Position numbers and translations under genes: made by a program. A stretch of 64,000 bases of DNA, taken from contig NZ_VDMR01000008.1 of the NCBI RefSeq assembly GCF_006346315.1, forward strand, positions 186,001-250,000, in the 5' to 3' direction. The DNA comes from Nocardioides litoris. GTDB lineage: Bacteria > Actinomycetota > Actinomycetes > Propionibacteriales > Nocardioidaceae. Shown piece after piece: positions 62,531 through 64,000 of this stretch (positions within the stretch are counted from its first letter, which is position 1; every line of letters begins with the position of its first letter). A model generated the notes under the pieces. It was not told the origin of the DNA and ran no database searches. It was given only the letters and a program-made list of their open reading frames with translations.

Positions 62531-64000
62531 CCACGCACGACCCCGTCGAGGAGATGACCGCGGCGCAGCGCTACGCCGCCTCGCGCCGCAGCGCCCGCCA
62601 CCCGGTGCTGCACGACTTCGCCGCCCACTACGACTTCCCGCTCGACGACTTCCAGCAGCGCGCCTGCCGGGAGATCGAGGAGGGCCGCGGCGTGCTCGTC
62701 GCGGCACCGACCGGCTCGGGCAAGACGATCGTCGGCGAGTTCGCCATCCACCTGGCCCTGGCGACCGGGCGCAAGGCGTTCTACACCACGCCGATCAAGG
62801 CGCTGAGCAACCAGAAGTACCACGACCTCGTGGCCCGCTACGGCCCCGAGAACGTCGGCCTGCTCACCGGCGACAACGTGGTCAACGGCGAGGCGCCGGT
62901 GGTCGTGATGACCACCGAGGTGCTGCGCAACATGCTGTACGCCGGCTCGCGCACCCTCATCGGCCTCGGGTTCGTGGTGATGGACGAGGTGCACTACCTC
63001 GCCGACCGCAACCGCGGCGCGGTCTGGGAGGAGGTCATCATCCACCTGCCCGAGTCGGTCACCGTCGTCTCGCTGTCGGCGACGGTCTCCAACGCCGAGG
63101 AGTTCGGGGAGTGGCTGGCCACGGTGCGCGGCGAGACCACGACCATCGTGGAGGAGCGCCGTCCCGTGCCGCTCTACCAGCACGTGATGGTCGGTCGGCG
63201 CCTGCTCGACCTGTTCGCCTCCTCCGACGTCGACGCGGCCGCGGGGTTCGTCAAGGAGGGCGCCCCGGTCAACGAGGAGCTGATGAAGGTCGCCCGCGAC
63301 GACTGGGCGGCCAGCCGGATCAAGGACCGTCGGGTGCCGAAGGGCCAGCGCCGCGGCGCGCCGGGGTCGCGCCAGGTCGGCAACGGCCGGAGGGTCTGGA
63401 TCCCCAGCCGCACCGACGTCATCGAGCGGCTCGACCGCGAGCGGCTGCTGCCGGCCATCGTCTTCGTCTTCAGCCGGGCCGGCTGCGACGCGGCGGTGCA
63501 GCAGTGCCTGTCCGCCGGGGTCCACCTGACGACGCCCGACGAGCGCGACGAGATCATCACCTACGTCGAGGGCGCCTGCCGCCACCTGCCGTCCGACGAC
63601 CTGCACGTGCTCGGCTACCACGACTTCCTCGAGGGGCTCTCACGCGGCGTCGCGGCCCACCACGCCGGCCTGCTGCCGGCGTTCAAGCAGGTCGTCGAGG
63701 AGCTCTACCTGCGGGGGCTGTGCAAGGTCGTGTTCGCCACCGAGACCCTCGCCCTCGGCATCAACATGCCGGCCCGCACGGTGGTCATCGAGAAGCTCTC
63801 GAAGTGGAACGGCGAGACCCACGCCGACATCACGCCGGGGGAGTACACCCAGCTCACCGGGCGAGCCGGACGGCGCGGGCTCGACGTCGAGGGCCACGGC
63901 GTCGTGCTGTGGCAGCCCGGCACCAACCCGCGCGACCTCGCCGGGCTGGCCTCGACCCGCACCTACCCGCTGCGGTCGTCGTTCCGGCCGTCGTACAACA
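62527..64000 (+). CDS. helY: DEAD/DEAH-box helicase HelY (Ski2-like), 3' end outside the window
   Basis: The frame runs from GTG 62527 to the right edge (491 complete codons, no stop). It is a Ski2-type SF2 RNA helicase: Walker A APTGSGKT near residues 58-65, motif Ia TTPIKALSNQKYH, DEVH box in VVMDEVHYLADR, SAT in LSATVSN, and motif VI TGRAGRRGLD near 447-456. The missing C-terminal part should carry the family's helical arch region. Its start is coupled to the lipid kinase gene. Confidence 0.93.
   Translation, partial: MTTHDPVEEMTAAQRYAASRRSARHPVLHDFAAHYDFPLDDFQQRACREIEEGRGVLVAAPTGSGKTIVGEFAIHLALATGRKAFYTTPIKALSNQKYHDLVARYGPENVGLLTGDNVVNGEAPVVVMTTEVLRNMLYAGSRTLIGLGFVVMDEVHYLADRNRGAVWEEVIIHLPESVTVVSLSATVSNAEEFGEWLATVRGETTTIVEERRPVPLYQHVMVGRRLLDLFASSDVDAAAGFVKEGAPVNEELMKVARDDWAASRIKDRRVPKGQRRGAPGSRQVGNGRRVWIPSRTDVIERLDRERLLPAIVFVFSRAGCDAAVQQCLSAGVHLTTPDERDEIITYVEGACRHLPSDDLHVLGYHDFLEGLSRGVAAHHAGLLPAFKQVVEELYLRGLCKVVFATETLALGINMPARTVVIEKLSKWNGETHADITPGEYTQLTGRAGRRGLDVEGHGVVLWQPGTNPRDLAGLASTRTYPLRSSFRPSYN

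Overview
The window is a very GC-rich (roughly 70-74 % G+C by eye), densely packed chromosomal segment of an actinobacterium. The evidence is a complete Pup-proteasome locus (arc/mpa, dop, pup, prcB, prcA, pafA, pafB, pafC), the mycothiol ligase gene mshC, a furA-katG pair, a FadE24/FadE23-like gene pair, and more than twenty genes whose start codon lies 6-8 bases after a TANNNT -10 box (leaderless transcripts). Gene content, order and the dispersed GTGGTCGAGG...TCTCGAGACCAC repeats suggest Nocardioidaceae (Nocardioides-like). That placement is inference. No phage, insertion sequence, CRISPR array or integrase was seen; this is core chromosome peppered with non-coding repeats.

Layout. 1-4.1 kb: tail of an unknown gene, then a small cluster with a PIG-L deacetylase/methyltransferase fusion, an acyl-CoA dehydrogenase-like protein, a divergent family 2 glycosyltransferase and a membrane protein. 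4.2-10.5 kb: a PEBP protein, a siroheme synthase/uroporphyrinogen methyltransferase fusion, an SpoU-type RNA methyltransferase, a 146-bp tandem repeat, peptide deformylase, and two translationally coupled acyl-CoA dehydrogenases behind a 17-bp palindrome. 10.5-17.9 kb: an SCO6745-family protein, a Lys/Ala/Pro-repeat protein, a DUF2252 protein, galK, guaB1, a LysR-type ligand domain lacking a DNA-binding domain, and an NAD(P)-binding protein. 17.9-22.8 kb: an XRE-type HTH plus TPR regulator, tail to tail with a 43-residue secreted-peptide gene (the best candidate for an undescribed signalling pair), then katG, furA and tRNA-Leu(GAG).

22.9-33.5 kb: M20 peptidase, aldo/keto reductase and DUF5703, uppP, corA, and the conserved run phosphomutase - DUF3090 - SCO1664 - mshC, followed by a membrane protein, a VOC protein and a PAC2 protein. 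33.6-38.1 kb: cobalamin-dependent metH and a HAD phosphatase whose N-terminus is encoded by a genomic repeat. 38.3-44.2 kb: a five-gene Dpp/Opp-type ABC importer. 44.2-47.7 kb: a RecB-like nuclease, an M50 protease, TrmI and a glutamine amidotransferase. 47.8-64 kb: the Pup-proteasome locus, interrupted by an acyltransferase, a NUDIX hydrolase and an FKBP lipoprotein, then tatA, tatC, a hypothetical gene, a diacylglycerol-kinase-like gene and the start of helY.

Non-coding structure is notable. Two copies of a ~470-bp element, each a large imperfect inverted repeat around a 46-bp hairpin core, lie upstream of mshC and between dop and pup. A second repeat family occurs at 6.9-7.2, 37.3-37.5 and 49.7-49.9 kb. 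Genes within operons are commonly joined by ATGA or GTGA overlaps (dpp, pup-prcB-prcA-NUDIX, pafB-pafC, diacylglycerol kinase-helY), which implies coupled expression.
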